Below, in pieces: positions 22,001 through 29,807 of a stretch of DNA of 32,681 nucleotides. The notes beneath the pieces are model-generated. The model ran no database searches. It saw only the letters and a list, made by a program, of their open reading frames with translations, and was not told where the DNA came from. The stretch is taken from contig QCSL01000025.1 of NCBI GenBank assembly GCA_003209165.1, positions 1 to 32,681 on the forward strand. Reading direction: 5' to 3'. The position numbers were made by a program, and so were the translations under genes. The stretch is from Synechococcus sp. AG-670-B23. Its GTDB lineage: Bacteria; Cyanobacteriota; Cyanobacteriia; PCC-6307; Cyanobiaceae. How positions within the stretch are numbered: position 1 is the stretch's first letter; each line of letters opens with the position of its first letter.

Positions 22001-22652
22001 GGCGGGCTTGGAGGCCTTACAGGCCGATCTGCAGGCAATCCAGCAACGCATGGAAGCGCTGGAGCCCGTGAACATGCTGGCGCTGGAAGAACTGGAGGCC
22101 CTGGAAGAGCGGCTCAATGAACTGAACGCGCGACTCGAGGTGCTCAACAGCGAGCGGGAGGAGCTGCTTCTGAGGATCGAAACCGTGGCCACTCTGCGCC
22201 AGGACGCCTTCATGGAAGCCTTCACCGCCGTGGATGGCCATTTCCGCGAGATCTTCGCCTCGCTCTCCGATGGTGATGGCCATCTGCAACTGGAGAACCA
22301 GGAGGAGCCGCTGGAGGGTGGCCTCACTCTGGTGGCACATCCCAAGGGCAAGACCGTGCGGCGCCTGGCCTCGATGTCGGGCGGGGAGAAATCACTCACG
22401 GCACTGAGCTTCCTGTTTGCCCTGCAGCGCTTCCGGCCGTCGCCCTTCTATGCCCTTGATGAAGTGGACAGCTTCCTTGATGGGGTCAATGTGGAGCGCC
22501 TAGCGGCCCTGATCGCCCGTCAGGCCGAGACAGCCCAGTTCATGGTGGTCAGCCACCGCCGCCCAATGATCGGCGCAGCCCAGCGCACCATTGGCGTGAC
22601 CCAGGCCCGCGGCGCTCACACCCAGGTTGTGGGTTTACCGGATGCCGCTTGA
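19047..22652 (+). CDS. smc: Chromosome segregation ATPase SMC, 1201 aa
   Basis: Core of the bacterial condensin-like complex that organises and separates sister chromosomes with ScpA and ScpB. The N-terminal head has Walker A GPNGSGKSN (residues 32-40); long coiled-coil arms rich in Glu, Gln and Arg flank a hinge near 520-680 (glycine-rich, with GALRLLLEAGLDGIHGPVAQ). The C-terminal head carries the signature SMSGGEKS (from 1109) and Walker B FYALDEVDSF with Asp1138 and Glu1139. Length is normal. Start TTG 19047 gives the expected opening VHINQVGLTHFKSFGG. The ScpA/B genes are not in the window. Confidence 0.95.
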   Translation: MVHINQVGLTHFKSFGGAMTIPLEEGFTVVTGPNGSGKSNILDGVLFCLGLATSRGMRADRLPDLVNSGMLKAGKAAETTVSVRFDLSNWTPDVAEEGLEVPAEGPWIQPGQTEWTVTRKLRVMPGGSYSSSYSVDGVPCNLQQLQTQLRRLRIDPEGSNVVMQGDVTRIVSMSNRDRRGLIDELAGVALFDTRIEQTRRKLDDVQERQERCRIIEQELLASRQRLEKDCAKARQYQELRERLQLGRRQEMVLAYEAAQQALKDLATRQQELKAQEQRDAAAIASGREQLNKAVAELDLLQEQVKALGEDHLLAVQAELAGLDTSSRELERQASLHQDEGQKLQAQRHDLATRRQQWQLQSRELEHDPHKEALSAAEDNCKAAEAAVEMSRRRLADVAGRSGAWVEEQKRRSGRRQELQGSIAPLLEEQQQLQERLRQERERLEELTQEQQQDGADRDAVQQQLATLEETWQTLLQAIADGKQELQQTADSLAIQQRTRSRLEQEQTRLEREIARLESRRDALQESRGTGALRLLLEAGLDGIHGPVAQLGEVEDRHRLALEVAAGARLGQVVVDDDSIAARAIELLKSRRAGRLTFLPLNKIRAPGGGGSVAFARGARSGGDSSAGLIGRAVELVRFEPIYAQVFAYVFGDTLVFSDLASARQQLGRSRAVTLDGELLEKSGAMTGGSFSQRSSSLSFGRSSDQDESEPLRRRLLELGESLVTCRREESKLAQLIEQQKPQLRELEKQQAALVAERNAARRNHGPLLERSHQRAERLSKLQQDQTNQEQRLEAISAALTPLTTELQALDDAERKSGNNDDAAAWAQLQTEQEAADKRLETARGERDQLLNARRERQLAIERLGDQEKALAAEEARLQEAVKALASAHGAWRQQQTDLQDKRIQLEQEQSDLQERFGSQRRARDAAEAEVGRQRQALQQAEWNLERLKEDREGLIEEQRSGAVRLQEMEQALPDPRPQIPEALRLAGLEALQADLQAIQQRMEALEPVNMLALEELEALEERLNELNARLEVLNSEREELLLRIETVATLRQDAFMEAFTAVDGHFREIFASLSDGDGHLQLENQEEPLEGGLTLVAHPKGKTVRRLASMSGGEKSLTALSFLFALQRFRPSPFYALDEVDSFLDGVNVERLAALIARQAETAQFMVVSHRRPMIGAAQRTIGVTQARGAHTQVVGLPDAA

Positions 22653-22724
22653 ACGAACGGAGTTTTCGCTGTGCAATCTGAACGTGACAGGCGGAACCCC
22701 TGCGCCACAATGGCTTGATTGTCC

Positions 22725-23792
22725 ATGGCCGAGGGCCCGCGCTTGACCCCGACCCCTACCCCAAACGACGCCATCACCACTGGCGTGCCCAGCGATCGCC
22801 TCTGGTTGCGCTCCGAACTGATGGGCACTCAGGTAATCACCCGTGACACCGGCCGCCGCCTGGGTGTAGTGGGAGAAGTGATCGTCGATATCGACCGCCG
22901 TGAAGTGGTGGCCGTGGGGCTGCGGGACAACCCACTGACCCGTTTTCTGCCCGGCCTGCCGCGCTGGATGCCGCTGGATCGGATCCGCCAGGTGGGCGAT
23001 GTGATCCTGGTGGATTCGGCCGACTCCCTGAGTGAGAACTTCAACCCAGAGCGCTACAGCCGGGTGATCAATTGCCAAGTAATCACCGAGTCGGGAGAGC
23101 AGCTGGGTCGGGTGCTGGGCTTCGCATTCGACATCGAAACTGGTGAGCTGACCACCCTGGTGATGGGAGCCCTTGGCGTGCCCCTACTGGGGGAAGGGGT
23201 GCTCAGCACCTGGGAAATGCCAGTGGAAGAAATCGTTAGCAGCGGCCCGGATCGGATCATTGTTTACGAAGGAGCGGAAGACAAGCTCAAACAGCTCAAC
23301 AGCGGCGTGCTGGAGAAACTGGGGGTCGGTGGCCCCAGCTGGGAAGAGCAAGAGCGAGAGCGCTACCGGGTCAACCTGGTGCCCGTGGAAAACCAGCTCA
23401 CCTCGGGACAACCGCAGGCGCAGGAGCAACGGCGTCTTCAGGCGTCAGAGGCCGAAAGGTTTGAAGCTGATGCTGAACTCGAGTACGTAGAGCTGGAAGA
23501 TCGGCGTCAGGAATCCATGCAGCAACGCCGCTACCTCGATGAGCCGCAGCGGTACGACGAGCGTCGCTACGAGGAGCCTCCCCGATACAAAGAACGACCG
23601 GCTGAGGGAGCACGGACCTACGACGAGCCCGCGCCATACGAGCAGGAGCCTGCTTACGAAGAGCAGCCACCCCGGCGGGCCATGCCGGCCTCCCGCCGAG
23701 CGGTTCAACAGTCCGGCGAACCCCTGGATGTGGAACCGATGGAGGACGCAACGCCCCCACGGCAAACCCAAGATCTCGACGACCCCTGGTAA
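22725..23792 (+). CDS. PRC-barrel domain protein, 355 aa
   Basis: Two PRC-barrel-like repeats: one around residues 24-95 (LRSELMGTQVITRDTGRRLG, then VVGEVIVDIDRREVVAVGLR) and one around 103-185 (VINCQVITESGEQLGRVLGF). PRC barrels mediate RNA or protein contacts, for example in RimM and photosynthetic reaction centre H. The C-terminal 120 residues are low-complexity Arg/Tyr/Glu/Pro, with repeated RRYDE-like units, and look disordered. ATG 22725 is chosen over TTG 22719. It follows smc by 72 bases on the same strand. The specific partner in cyanobacteria is not evident here. Confidence 0.8.
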   Translation: MAEGPRLTPTPTPNDAITTGVPSDRLWLRSELMGTQVITRDTGRRLGVVGEVIVDIDRREVVAVGLRDNPLTRFLPGLPRWMPLDRIRQVGDVILVDSADSLSENFNPERYSRVINCQVITESGEQLGRVLGFAFDIETGELTTLVMGALGVPLLGEGVLSTWEMPVEEIVSSGPDRIIVYEGAEDKLKQLNSGVLEKLGVGGPSWEEQERERYRVNLVPVENQLTSGQPQAQEQRRLQASEAERFEADAELEYVELEDRRQESMQQRRYLDEPQRYDERRYEEPPRYKERPAEGARTYDEPAPYEQEPAYEEQPPRRAMPASRRAVQQSGEPLDVEPMEDATPPRQTQDLDDPW

Positions 23793-23815
23793 AGGGCTAA
23801 AAGGACTGGAAGCGT

Positions 23816-24217
23816 TCAGGACGCCTTGAAGTCCAGGGATGCGCTGTTGACGCAGTAGCGCTGGCCTGTAGGAGCGGGGCCATCTGGGAACACATGCCCG
23901 AGGTGGGCATCGCAGCTGGCGCAGTTGATTTCAGTACGCACCATCCCGTGGGTCAGATCCTGTTTGGTGGTGATCGCATCAGAACTCACACTGTCCCAGA
24001 AGCTGGGCCAACCCGTCCCTGAGTCGAACTTGGTCGCAGAGCTGAACAGCGGCGCACCACAACAAACGCAGTGGTACATCCCGGTGGCTTTGTTGTTCCA
24101 GTAGGCTCCGGTGAAGGCACGTTCGGTACCGCCGCAGCGGGCCACCTTGAATTGTTCCGGCGTCAGGGATTGCTTCCACTTCTCGGCGCTGCGTTCGACC
24201 TGATTGGACTGGGTCAT
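23816..24217 (-). CDS. msrB: Peptide-methionine (R)-S-oxide reductase, 133 aa
   Basis: Repairs the R-epimer of methionine sulfoxide in proteins, using thioredoxin. The MsrB landmarks are all present: zinc cysteines Cys50-x-x-Cys53 (CVCC) and Cys99-x-x-Cys102 (CASC), the substrate-binding GTGWPSFW at 67-74, [10 protein letters not shown], and catalytic Cys122 in [12 protein letters not shown] 24217 is preferred; a TTG at 24232 adds five residues. Length is normal for the single-domain enzyme. It converges with the PRC-barrel gene, 23 bases apart, and probably protects against photo-oxidative stress. Confidence 0.95.
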   Translation of the reverse strand: MTQSNQVERSAEKWKQSLTPEQFKVARCGGTERAFTGAYWNNKATGMYHCVCCGAPLFSSATKFDSGTGWPSFWDSVSSDAITTKQDLTHGMVRTEINCASCDAHLGHVFPDGPAPTGQRYCVNSASLDFKAS

Positions 24218-24246
24218 GTTCGTAGTAACCAAACTGGGTATGAAGC

Positions 24247-25530
24247 CTAGGAAGCGTTGAGCTCACGGGGGAGCAACGCCCTCACCTCGGCCGCCAATGC
24301 GGCCACCGCTCCTTGTTCTCCCCGCAATGCCTGGAGATCCTGCCGCTGGCCCTCCAGCCGCTCTGGCGTGTTCAACCAATCGCACGCCTCCAGGGCGATC
24401 TCCTCGGGCGTGATCGCCCCCACCCGCTCCGGCACCACGGCGCGGCCCGCACTGATGTTCGGCCAGGCCATCAACCCATTGTTGCGCAGACGCCAGAGGG
24501 TCAGCAGGACTCCGATCAGACGCCGCAGACCCGGCAAACGCGCCAGCAACCCCAACCCGCCATCCCAGGCCTGCATCACCTCAAGGTGCTGGGTGGGAAC
24601 AATCACGATCATCGGCACCGCAAGGGCGCCGAGCTCGGCAGTGTTGGCACCGACCGTGGTCAGGGCCAGGACGCACTGGCTCAGGGGACCATGGGCCGGA
24701 TGCTGCTCCAGCAGGAGAATCCGCGTCCCCGCCGCCGTCACGATCTCCTTCACCAACTCACCCTGCTCTACCGAAGCAACGGAGGAGCTGTAACGAGCAG
24801 CAATCGGATTGGATCCACTAGCAAAGCGCAGCAACTCAGCAACGCTTGTAGTGGGAGCAAGCGGCAGCAGGAAGCGGCATTCGGGTTGCAAGAGAGCCAG
24901 ACGATCAGCGGTGTCGAGCAAAAACGGCATGCCCACGCTCAACTTGGCCGGCTTGGATCCCGGCAGCAGGGCCACCCACTGGCCCTCGGGTAGGGGGTCT
25001 TCCCGGCGGGCGAAGGACGACAGATCCGCCATCAGATCCCCCACCACACGGCATCGGGGCTGATAGCGGACCGGAAGCTGGCGCTGTACCGCCTCCGACA
25101 TGGCCGCGATCCGGTCGTTCCAGCCGGGCCAGCGCGCCACCCACTCGGCATAGGTGATGTGGCGGTAACCGAGACGGGCCGAGAGCAGAACGGTCCAGAA
25201 CTGGTCACCGCCCAGGAACACCACCACACCCCGCTGCGGCCAGGGACCGTAGCGCTGGGGGCGCAAAAGCAGCGACCAGAACCGCCGTGCTGGCACGATG
25301 CCCTCAAAAAGGCCCCAGGACTCCGCTGCCATCCGCTCTTGCCCTGTGGCATTAGGGCAGGGGACCAACACCAGATGCAAGGCCGCTGGTGCGCTCGGGG
25401 ACCGGGGACGTAGGCGGAGGCTGGCGTGCAGCCGTTCCGCCAGTGGTCTAACCCAGGTGGTCAGCTCACCGGGACCGTTTGAAACAAGAACAACAGCCGG
25501 TCCTGGTTTTGAAGCGCGTGGACTGGCCAA
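24247..25530 (-). CDS. LpxB-related glycosyltransferase-like protein, 427 aa
   Basis: Belongs to the cyanobacterial lipid-A-disaccharide-synthase-related family (GT-B fold). The N-terminal Rossmann half starts [20 protein letters not shown], with [20 protein letters not shown] in the middle; the sugar-nucleotide half has [20 protein letters not shown] and the typical [20 protein letters not shown] near the acceptor cleft. True LpxB motifs are only partly kept, so the substrate may differ from lipid A. An ATG-like frame to 25578 would overlap the tRNA-Leu gene; TTG 25530 is the first start clear of it. Expression may follow the tRNA promoter. Confidence 0.75.
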   Translation of the reverse strand: MASPRASKPGPAVVLVSNGPGELTTWVRPLAERLHASLRLRPRSPSAPAALHLVLVPCPNATGQERMAAESWGLFEGIVPARRFWSLLLRPQRYGPWPQRGVVVFLGGDQFWTVLLSARLGYRHITYAEWVARWPGWNDRIAAMSEAVQRQLPVRYQPRCRVVGDLMADLSSFARREDPLPEGQWVALLPGSKPAKLSVGMPFLLDTADRLALLQPECRFLLPLAPTTSVAELLRFASGSNPIAARYSSSVASVEQGELVKEIVTAAGTRILLLEQHPAHGPLSQCVLALTTVGANTAELGALAVPMIVIVPTQHLEVMQAWDGGLGLLARLPGLRRLIGVLLTLWRLRNNGLMAWPNISAGRAVVPERVGAITPEEIALEACDWLNTPERLEGQRQDLQALRGEQGAVAALAAEVRALLPRELNAS

Positions 25531-25540
25531 GGGAAAAAAT

Positions 25541-25621
25541 GCGGATGGCGAGACTTGAACTCGCAAGGCCGAAGCCACACGCCCCTCAAACGTGCGTGTC
25601 TACCAATTCCACCACATCCGC
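25541..25621 (-). tRNA. tRNA-Leu(GAG)
   Basis: Minus strand, 81 nt. It has a 7-bp acceptor stem (GCGGATG with CATCCGC), the leucine-type D region GGTGGAATTGGTAGACACGC, anticodon stem CACGT/GCGTG around loop TTGAGGG with anticodon GAG (25585-25587), a long class II variable arm and T-arm GCGAGTTCAAGTCTCGC. CCA is not encoded. No intron. It lies 10 bases upstream of the LpxB-related gene on the same strand. Confidence 0.95.
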
Positions 25622-25740
25622 GTGGTCGACTTCACCGCTCGGATGTTGTCGAGGACCGATCATACCGGGCTGGGTCTTTGCTTTCAGGTTCAACGGTCGG
25701 CGCTGATACGATCCGGCGTCAGGCCTAAACATGCTGCGGG

Positions 25741-27087
25741 ATGCCCATCGGCAAAGTGCTGATCGCCAACCGCGGCGAAATTGCCCTCCGGATCATTCGG
25801 AGCTGCCGAGAGCTCGGCATCGCCACCGTCGCGGTCTACAGCTCGGTGGACAAAGACGCGCTCCACGTCCAGCTCGCCGATGAAGCGGTCTGCGTGGGCG
25901 AAGCGCTGAGCAGCAAGAGTTACCTCAACATTCCCAACATCCTGGCGGCAGCCACATCCCGCGGAGCTGACGCAATCCACCCCGGTTACGGCTTCTTGGC
26001 CGAGAACGACAAGTTCGCCGAGATGTGCCGTGATCACGGCCTCACCTTCGTTGGGCCGTCCCCCCACGCGATTCGCTCGATGGGGGACAAGTCGACAGCC
26101 AAGTCGACCATGCAATCGGTGGGCGTTCCCACAGTCCCCGGCAGCGAAGGTCTCCTCAGCAGCACCACCCAGGCGGCTGCCCTGGCCGAGGAGATGGGCT
26201 ACCCCGTAATGATCAAGGCCACCGCCGGCGGCGGTGGTCGCGGCATGAGGCTCGTCCCGGACGCCAGTCAGCTGGAAAACCTCTACAAAGCAGCGCAGGG
26301 TGAAGCGGAAGCCGCCTTCGGCAACCCCGGCCTGTACATGGAGAAATTCATCGACCGCCCCCGCCACGTTGAAGTGCAGGTGCTGGCCGACCGTCACGGC
26401 AATGTGGTGCACCTTGGCGAACGAGACTGCTCGATTCAGCGCCGTCACCAGAAACTGCTGGAGGAGGCTCCCAGCCCGGCCCTGGATCCCGACTTGCGCC
26501 GACGCATGGGCGAAGCCGCTGTTGCTGCAGCCCGAAGCATTGATTACGAGGGCGCCGGAACCGTTGAGTTTTTGCTGGACCGTAGCGGTGGCTTCTATTT
26601 CATGGAGATGAACACCCGGATCCAGGTGGAACATCCAGTGACCGAAATGGTCACGGGTGTGGATCTGATCGCCGAACAGTTGCGCATTGCCGGTGGCGAA
26701 CCCATCAGCGTGAGCCAGGAGGAGATCCAGCTCACCGGCCACGCGATTGAATGTCGGATCAACGCCGAGGATGCCCGCCATAACTTCCGTCCCGCCCCCG
26801 GACGGATCACTGGATGGCTACCCCCAGGCGGGCCTGGCGTGCGCGTCGACAGCCATGTCTATACGGGCTACGACATCCCGCCCTTCTACGACTCCCTGAT
26901 TGGCAAGCTGATCGTTTGGGGGAATGACCGCGACCACGCGATGACCCGAATGAAGCGGGCCCTCAATGAGTGTGCTGTCACCGGAATTCCAACGACGGTG
27001 GAGTTCCATCTGGAGATGCTGGATCGGCCGGAATTCATCAACGGCGATGTGCACACCAAGTTCGTGGAACAAGAGATGCTCCCCTGA
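25741..27087 (+). CDS. accC: Biotin carboxylase subunit of acetyl-CoA carboxylase, 448 aa
   Basis: Carboxylates biotin on the carrier protein AccB using ATP and bicarbonate, the first step of fatty-acid synthesis. It is an ATP-grasp enzyme of normal length: N-terminal [32 protein letters not shown] at 79-89, the glycine loop GGGGRGM at 163-169, and the catalytic block [15 protein letters not shown] with Glu289, Asn291, Arg293 and Glu297. Start ATG 25741. It stands alone from accB and ends 2 bases from the convergent YggT gene. The divergent neighbour is the tRNA-Leu gene. Confidence 0.97.
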   Translation: MPIGKVLIANRGEIALRIIRSCRELGIATVAVYSSVDKDALHVQLADEAVCVGEALSSKSYLNIPNILAAATSRGADAIHPGYGFLAENDKFAEMCRDHGLTFVGPSPHAIRSMGDKSTAKSTMQSVGVPTVPGSEGLLSSTTQAAALAEEMGYPVMIKATAGGGGRGMRLVPDASQLENLYKAAQGEAEAAFGNPGLYMEKFIDRPRHVEVQVLADRHGNVVHLGERDCSIQRRHQKLLEEAPSPALDPDLRRRMGEAAVAAARSIDYEGAGTVEFLLDRSGGFYFMEMNTRIQVEHPVTEMVTGVDLIAEQLRIAGGEPISVSQEEIQLTGHAIECRINAEDARHNFRPAPGRITGWLPPGGPGVRVDSHVYTGYDIPPFYDSLIGKLIVWGNDRDHAMTRMKRALNECAVTGIPTTVEFHLEMLDRPEFINGDVHTKFVEQEMLP

Positions 27088-27089
27088 AC

Positions 27090-27452
27090 TCAGGCAGCGG
27101 CCTGTGCGTGGATCAGGATTTGAGAGAGCACCCCCTGCTGACCGACCAATAATTCACGTACGAGGCTGATCAATCCCACCCAGATCACCGGGGTGACATC
27201 AACCCCGCCGATCGGGGCAATCACGCGACGACTGACCGCCAGCACCGGCTCCGTCGGCCAAGCCACCACAGGCCAGGCACCCTGACTAAGGTCGACTTGG
27301 GGATACCAGGTGAGCACGATGCGCAGCAGGAACGCCAGGGTCCATGCCGCCAACAGCAGGCCGAGTAGCAGGTGGAGAACTGGCAGGGCCTGCAGCAGCA
27401 GCGGCGTCACAAAGCTCAAAGCAAATCGTCTTTCATCGTAGAAAGACGACAT
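27090..27452 (-). CDS. YggT/Ycf19-family membrane protein, 120 aa
   Basis: YggT family: two hydrophobic blocks, LLLGLLLAAWTLAFLLRIVL and VTPVIWVGLISLVRELLVG, separated by the family loop TWYPQVDLSQGAW and WPTEPVLAVSRRVIAPIGG. Plastid and cyanobacterial relatives (Ycf19, CCB3-type) affect thylakoid membrane proteins or cofactor attachment; bacterial ones have osmotic roles. ATG 27452 gives MSSFYDERRF before the first helix. It is divergent from psbX and shares a 46-base intergenic region with it, so both promoters overlap there. Confidence 0.85.
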   Translation of the reverse strand: MSSFYDERRFALSFVTPLLLQALPVLHLLLGLLLAAWTLAFLLRIVLTWYPQVDLSQGAWPVVAWPTEPVLAVSRRVIAPIGGVDVTPVIWVGLISLVRELLVGQQGVLSQILIHAQAAA

Positions 27453-27498
27453 CGCTTCTTAAGATCGTTGCGGCTTTGATGCTGAAAGCAGCAACCCC

Positions 27499-27621
27499 AT
27501 GACCCCCTCCCTCTCCAACTTTCTAAGCAGCCTCGTTTGGGGAGGTGTGATCGTCGTGATTCCTGCCTCGATTGCCCTGTTCCTGCTGAGCCAGACCGAC
27601 CAAGTCGACCGCAAGCTCTGA
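27499..27621 (+). CDS. psbX: Photosystem II protein PsbX, 40 aa
   Basis: Too short for many gene callers. ATG 27499 to TGA 27621 encodes MTPSLSNFLSSLVWGGVIVV followed by IPASIALFLLSQTDQVDRKL. One transmembrane helix with a short stromal tail, matching PsbX, a low-molecular-weight subunit near cytochrome b559 that influences plastoquinone exchange at QB. Length and sequence are typical for marine Synechococcus. Ycf66 follows 49 bases downstream, a conserved neighbour. Confidence 0.93.
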   Translation: MTPSLSNFLSSLVWGGVIVVIPASIALFLLSQTDQVDRKL

Positions 27622-27670
27622 TCTGCCCCTGGCGGCCCTCGTAGACTGATTCTTAAGCGGGAGCAGAGCT

Positions 27671-28588
27671 TTGGTTAACGCCAGTCTCAATTGGGCCAGC
27701 ATCGTCGGCATCGTTTTGGCCGTCGGCGGAGCTCTGCTCTATTTCATGCGGTCCTTCAAGCCTGCCCTAGCCAGGGACTACGACGTGTTCTTTGCAGCCA
27801 TCGGGCTGCTCTGCGGCGGCATCCTGTTCTTTCAAGGGTGGCGCCTCGACCCGATTCTTCAGTTCGGACAATTCCTGCTGGCGGGTACGACAGTGTTCTT
27901 CGCTTACGAAAGCGTGCGCCTGCGCGGCGTCGCCACCGAGCAGGCACGGCGCTCCGCCTATTTCGATGACGAACCTGCCCCGGTGCGGGGCGAAGACCCA
28001 GGGGGGCTGCAGGGGAGCTGGGATGACAGCGGCTTCGACCGTTTTGATGAGCCCCAGCCGGTGCGGCGGCGTTTCTCCGGCCGCGATGACGACTCTGAAG
28101 AGCGTCCCGAGGAGGAATTTTATCGACCGCGACGAGCCAGCCGTGCCGCCATTCCTGAAGAAGCTGCTAGCCGTCGCTCCACGGTACGCAACCAAGGAGA
28201 TTCCGGCTGGGAGCAAAACGACGAGCGCTCTCGCCGCATGGCTCGCTTCCGCGCCGGCGAAGCCCGGGATGAGCCACGTCCCGATTTTGGCGCCAGACGG
28301 ACAGATCGTGACGAACAACGCCGCGGCAGCCGCCCCATGGGGCGCCCTGAGCGTCCTGCTGGGGAACCTGCTCCTTCAGGAGCAGAAGATGCAGCCTTCG
28401 CCCCCAGCCGCAGTGCAGCACCTAGCAAGGGACGCCCCGGCGCCAAGACGAGTGCCGCGAGCGACTCCAGGCGTTCCACGGAACCGCCAGTCGCCTCAAA
28501 CCGGCCCAGCAGTAACCGCCAAACCCCCCGCAGCTCACGGCCGGCCTCTGGCAGGCCGCGGGACAACAGCTCCCGCTTCGACGACTGA
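27671..28588 (+). CDS. ycf66: Ycf66-family thylakoid-associated protein, 305 aa
   Basis: TTG 27671 opens VNASLNWASIVGIVLAVGGA, the conserved Ycf66 start. Three hydrophobic segments lie in the first 90 residues (the second VFFAAIGLLCGGILFFQGWR, the third FGQFLLAGTTVFFAYESVRL). The remaining 210 residues are Arg/Ser/Pro/Asp-rich, disordered and poorly conserved. Ycf66 is found in cyanobacteria and some plastids; its function is not settled, although linkage to psbX suggests a photosynthetic membrane role. A longer low-complexity tail than in freshwater relatives is usual in this genus. Confidence 0.88.
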   Translation: MVNASLNWASIVGIVLAVGGALLYFMRSFKPALARDYDVFFAAIGLLCGGILFFQGWRLDPILQFGQFLLAGTTVFFAYESVRLRGVATEQARRSAYFDDEPAPVRGEDPGGLQGSWDDSGFDRFDEPQPVRRRFSGRDDDSEERPEEEFYRPRRASRAAIPEEAASRRSTVRNQGDSGWEQNDERSRRMARFRAGEARDEPRPDFGARRTDRDEQRRGSRPMGRPERPAGEPAPSGAEDAAFAPSRSAAPSKGRPGAKTSAASDSRRSTEPPVASNRPSSNRQTPRSSRPASGRPRDNSSRFDD

Positions 28589-28593
28589 GTCGC

Positions 28594-29124
28594 TTGCCTC
28601 GCCCGCTTCTGATCCTGCTCGCCAGCCTGGCACTGGTGGGCTGCAACGGTCGCAGTGAACGGGCCGGTGGTGCCCTACTCGGCACCAGTCAGCAGGCACC
28701 AGCCCTAAGTGGAAGCGGTAAGTGGCTGGCGGTCGTCAGCGATCGCGGCGGGAGACCAACGGTGCAGATGCGCCGTCTCAGCGACGGATCGGTTGTGTCT
28801 GTTCCTCAGCTGAGCCGTCATCAGCCCCACAGCTCCCCCTCCCTGAGCTGGAATGGACGTTATCTGGCCGCGATCACCCAGCGGGGGCGCCGCAGACTCG
28901 CCGTGGTGACCGACCGCCTAAACGGACGGATGCACCCTCTGCCGCTGCCGGGGGGCAGGGACCCTGTGCAGCTCAGCCTGGCGCCCGATGCACAGCAAAT
29001 CGCACTGCAGGTGACGGATAAGGGCCGGTGGCGCGTGGAACTGCTGGATCTGAGTGATCTGCTCGAGCCAGACCGTCCACCGGGGCAGAGCCTCTCCACA
29101 CCGGCGCTGTCGTCAGAGCCATGA
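28594..29124 (+). CDS. TolB-like lipoprotein, 176 aa
   Basis: TTG 28594 starts a lipoprotein signal PRPLLILLASLALVGC with the lipidated cysteine near residue 17. The mature part has about three beta-propeller-like repeats of the TolB/WD40 type: GSGKWLAVVSDRGGRPTVQM, WNGRYLAAITQRGRRRLAVV and PDAQQIALQVTDKGRWRVEL. It is probably anchored in the outer or plasma membrane, facing the periplasm. Its stop overlaps the next gene (ATGA), which encodes a paralogue, so the two may work as a pair. The gene lies 5 bases after ycf66. Confidence 0.75.
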   Translation: MPRPLLILLASLALVGCNGRSERAGGALLGTSQQAPALSGSGKWLAVVSDRGGRPTVQMRRLSDGSVVSVPQLSRHQPHSSPSLSWNGRYLAAITQRGRRRLAVVTDRLNGRMHPLPLPGGRDPVQLSLAPDAQQIALQVTDKGRWRVELLDLSDLLEPDRPPGQSLSTPALSSEP

Positions 29125-29597
29125 TCCGCGTCGCTCTGCTCTGCAGCCTGGTGCTAGTGACCGGTTGCAGTAGCAACAGGCCCACCCCCCGACACGACCT
29201 CAACGGCCTGCTGCGCCAATCGGTGAACAGCAGGCGGGATCCTTCCCTTGGGGGACGTTGGTTTGCCAGCCTGGGCCAAAGCAATGGGAGGGAGCGGGTC
29301 GAACTGATCGACCTGCGTACCCGAAGCTCCATCCCGCTGCCGGGCCTCAACCGTGCCGACGCCCAACCGATCAGCGTCAGCGTCAGTGCCGATGGGCAGC
29401 GCTTGGCCGTTGTCCAGCAACGCGAAGACCGCACCGAACTGGTGCTCTACCGGCGCAACATCGGCGCAACACAACGGCTGCCCCTGGATCCACCAGGCGT
29501 GCCTCGTAGCGTCAGTCTTGACGGTGCTGGCCGACGTCTGGCGGTGCAGGTGAGCCGAAATGGGCGCTGGGATGTGGATCTGATCCGGTTGCCCTGA
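29121..29597 (+). CDS. TolB-like lipoprotein, paralogue, 158 aa
   Basis: ATG 29121 overlaps the previous stop by four bases. Signal MIRVALLCSLVLVTGC with lipobox VTGC, then the same repeat pattern as the upstream gene: GGRWFASLGQSNGRERVELI, SADGQRLAVVQQREDRTELV and GAGRRLAVQVSRNGRWDVDL. The shared architecture and the tandem position indicate duplication. With only half a propeller each, the two proteins could assemble into a larger propeller; that is inference. Converges on hli, directly adjacent (stop 29597, hli end 29598). Confidence 0.75.
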   Translation: MIRVALLCSLVLVTGCSSNRPTPRHDLNGLLRQSVNSRRDPSLGGRWFASLGQSNGRERVELIDLRTRSSIPLPGLNRADAQPISVSVSADGQRLAVVQQREDRTELVLYRRNIGATQRLPLDPPGVPRSVSLDGAGRRLAVQVSRNGRWDVDLIRLP

Positions 29598-29798
29598 TCA
29601 GGGCAACAGCCCCGCCCAGTGCAGAAACGTGTCGCCGCTGAGGACTTCGATCAACAGCACCGCCACAAAACCCACCATGGCGAAGCGGCCATTCACCCGC
29701 TCGGCATAGCCACTCCATCCGAAAGCAGGCACGTCGTTGGTGGTGGCGGACGTCGCCGGAACGGACGTGGTCTCAGGGGTCTCGCTGGTGGAGGTCAT
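29598..29798 (-). CDS. hli: High-light-inducible protein (HLIP), 66 aa
   Basis: Single-helix chlorophyll a/b-binding-like protein. The N-terminal third is Thr/Ser-rich; the signature lies at residues 33-44, ERVNGRFAMVGF, with Glu33, Asn36 and Arg38 as chlorophyll ligands and salt-bridge partners, followed by the membrane helix VAVLLIEVLSG. HLIPs bind pigments and protect photosystem assembly in strong light. It converges with the lipoprotein gene and lies 9 bases downstream of the ABC transporter gene on the same strand. Confidence 0.93.
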   Translation of the reverse strand: MTSTSETPETTSVPATSATTNDVPAFGWSGYAERVNGRFAMVGFVAVLLIEVLSGDTFLHWAGLLP

Positions 29799-29807
29799 CC
29801 GGCCGGT

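Noticed and set aside
25531-25578. 16 extra N-terminal residues for the LpxB-related protein
   Set aside because: They would be encoded by the tRNA-Leu gene.
25690-26781. 363-aa minus-strand ORF inside accC
   Set aside because: Shadow of the accC codon pattern; accC is complete and conserved.
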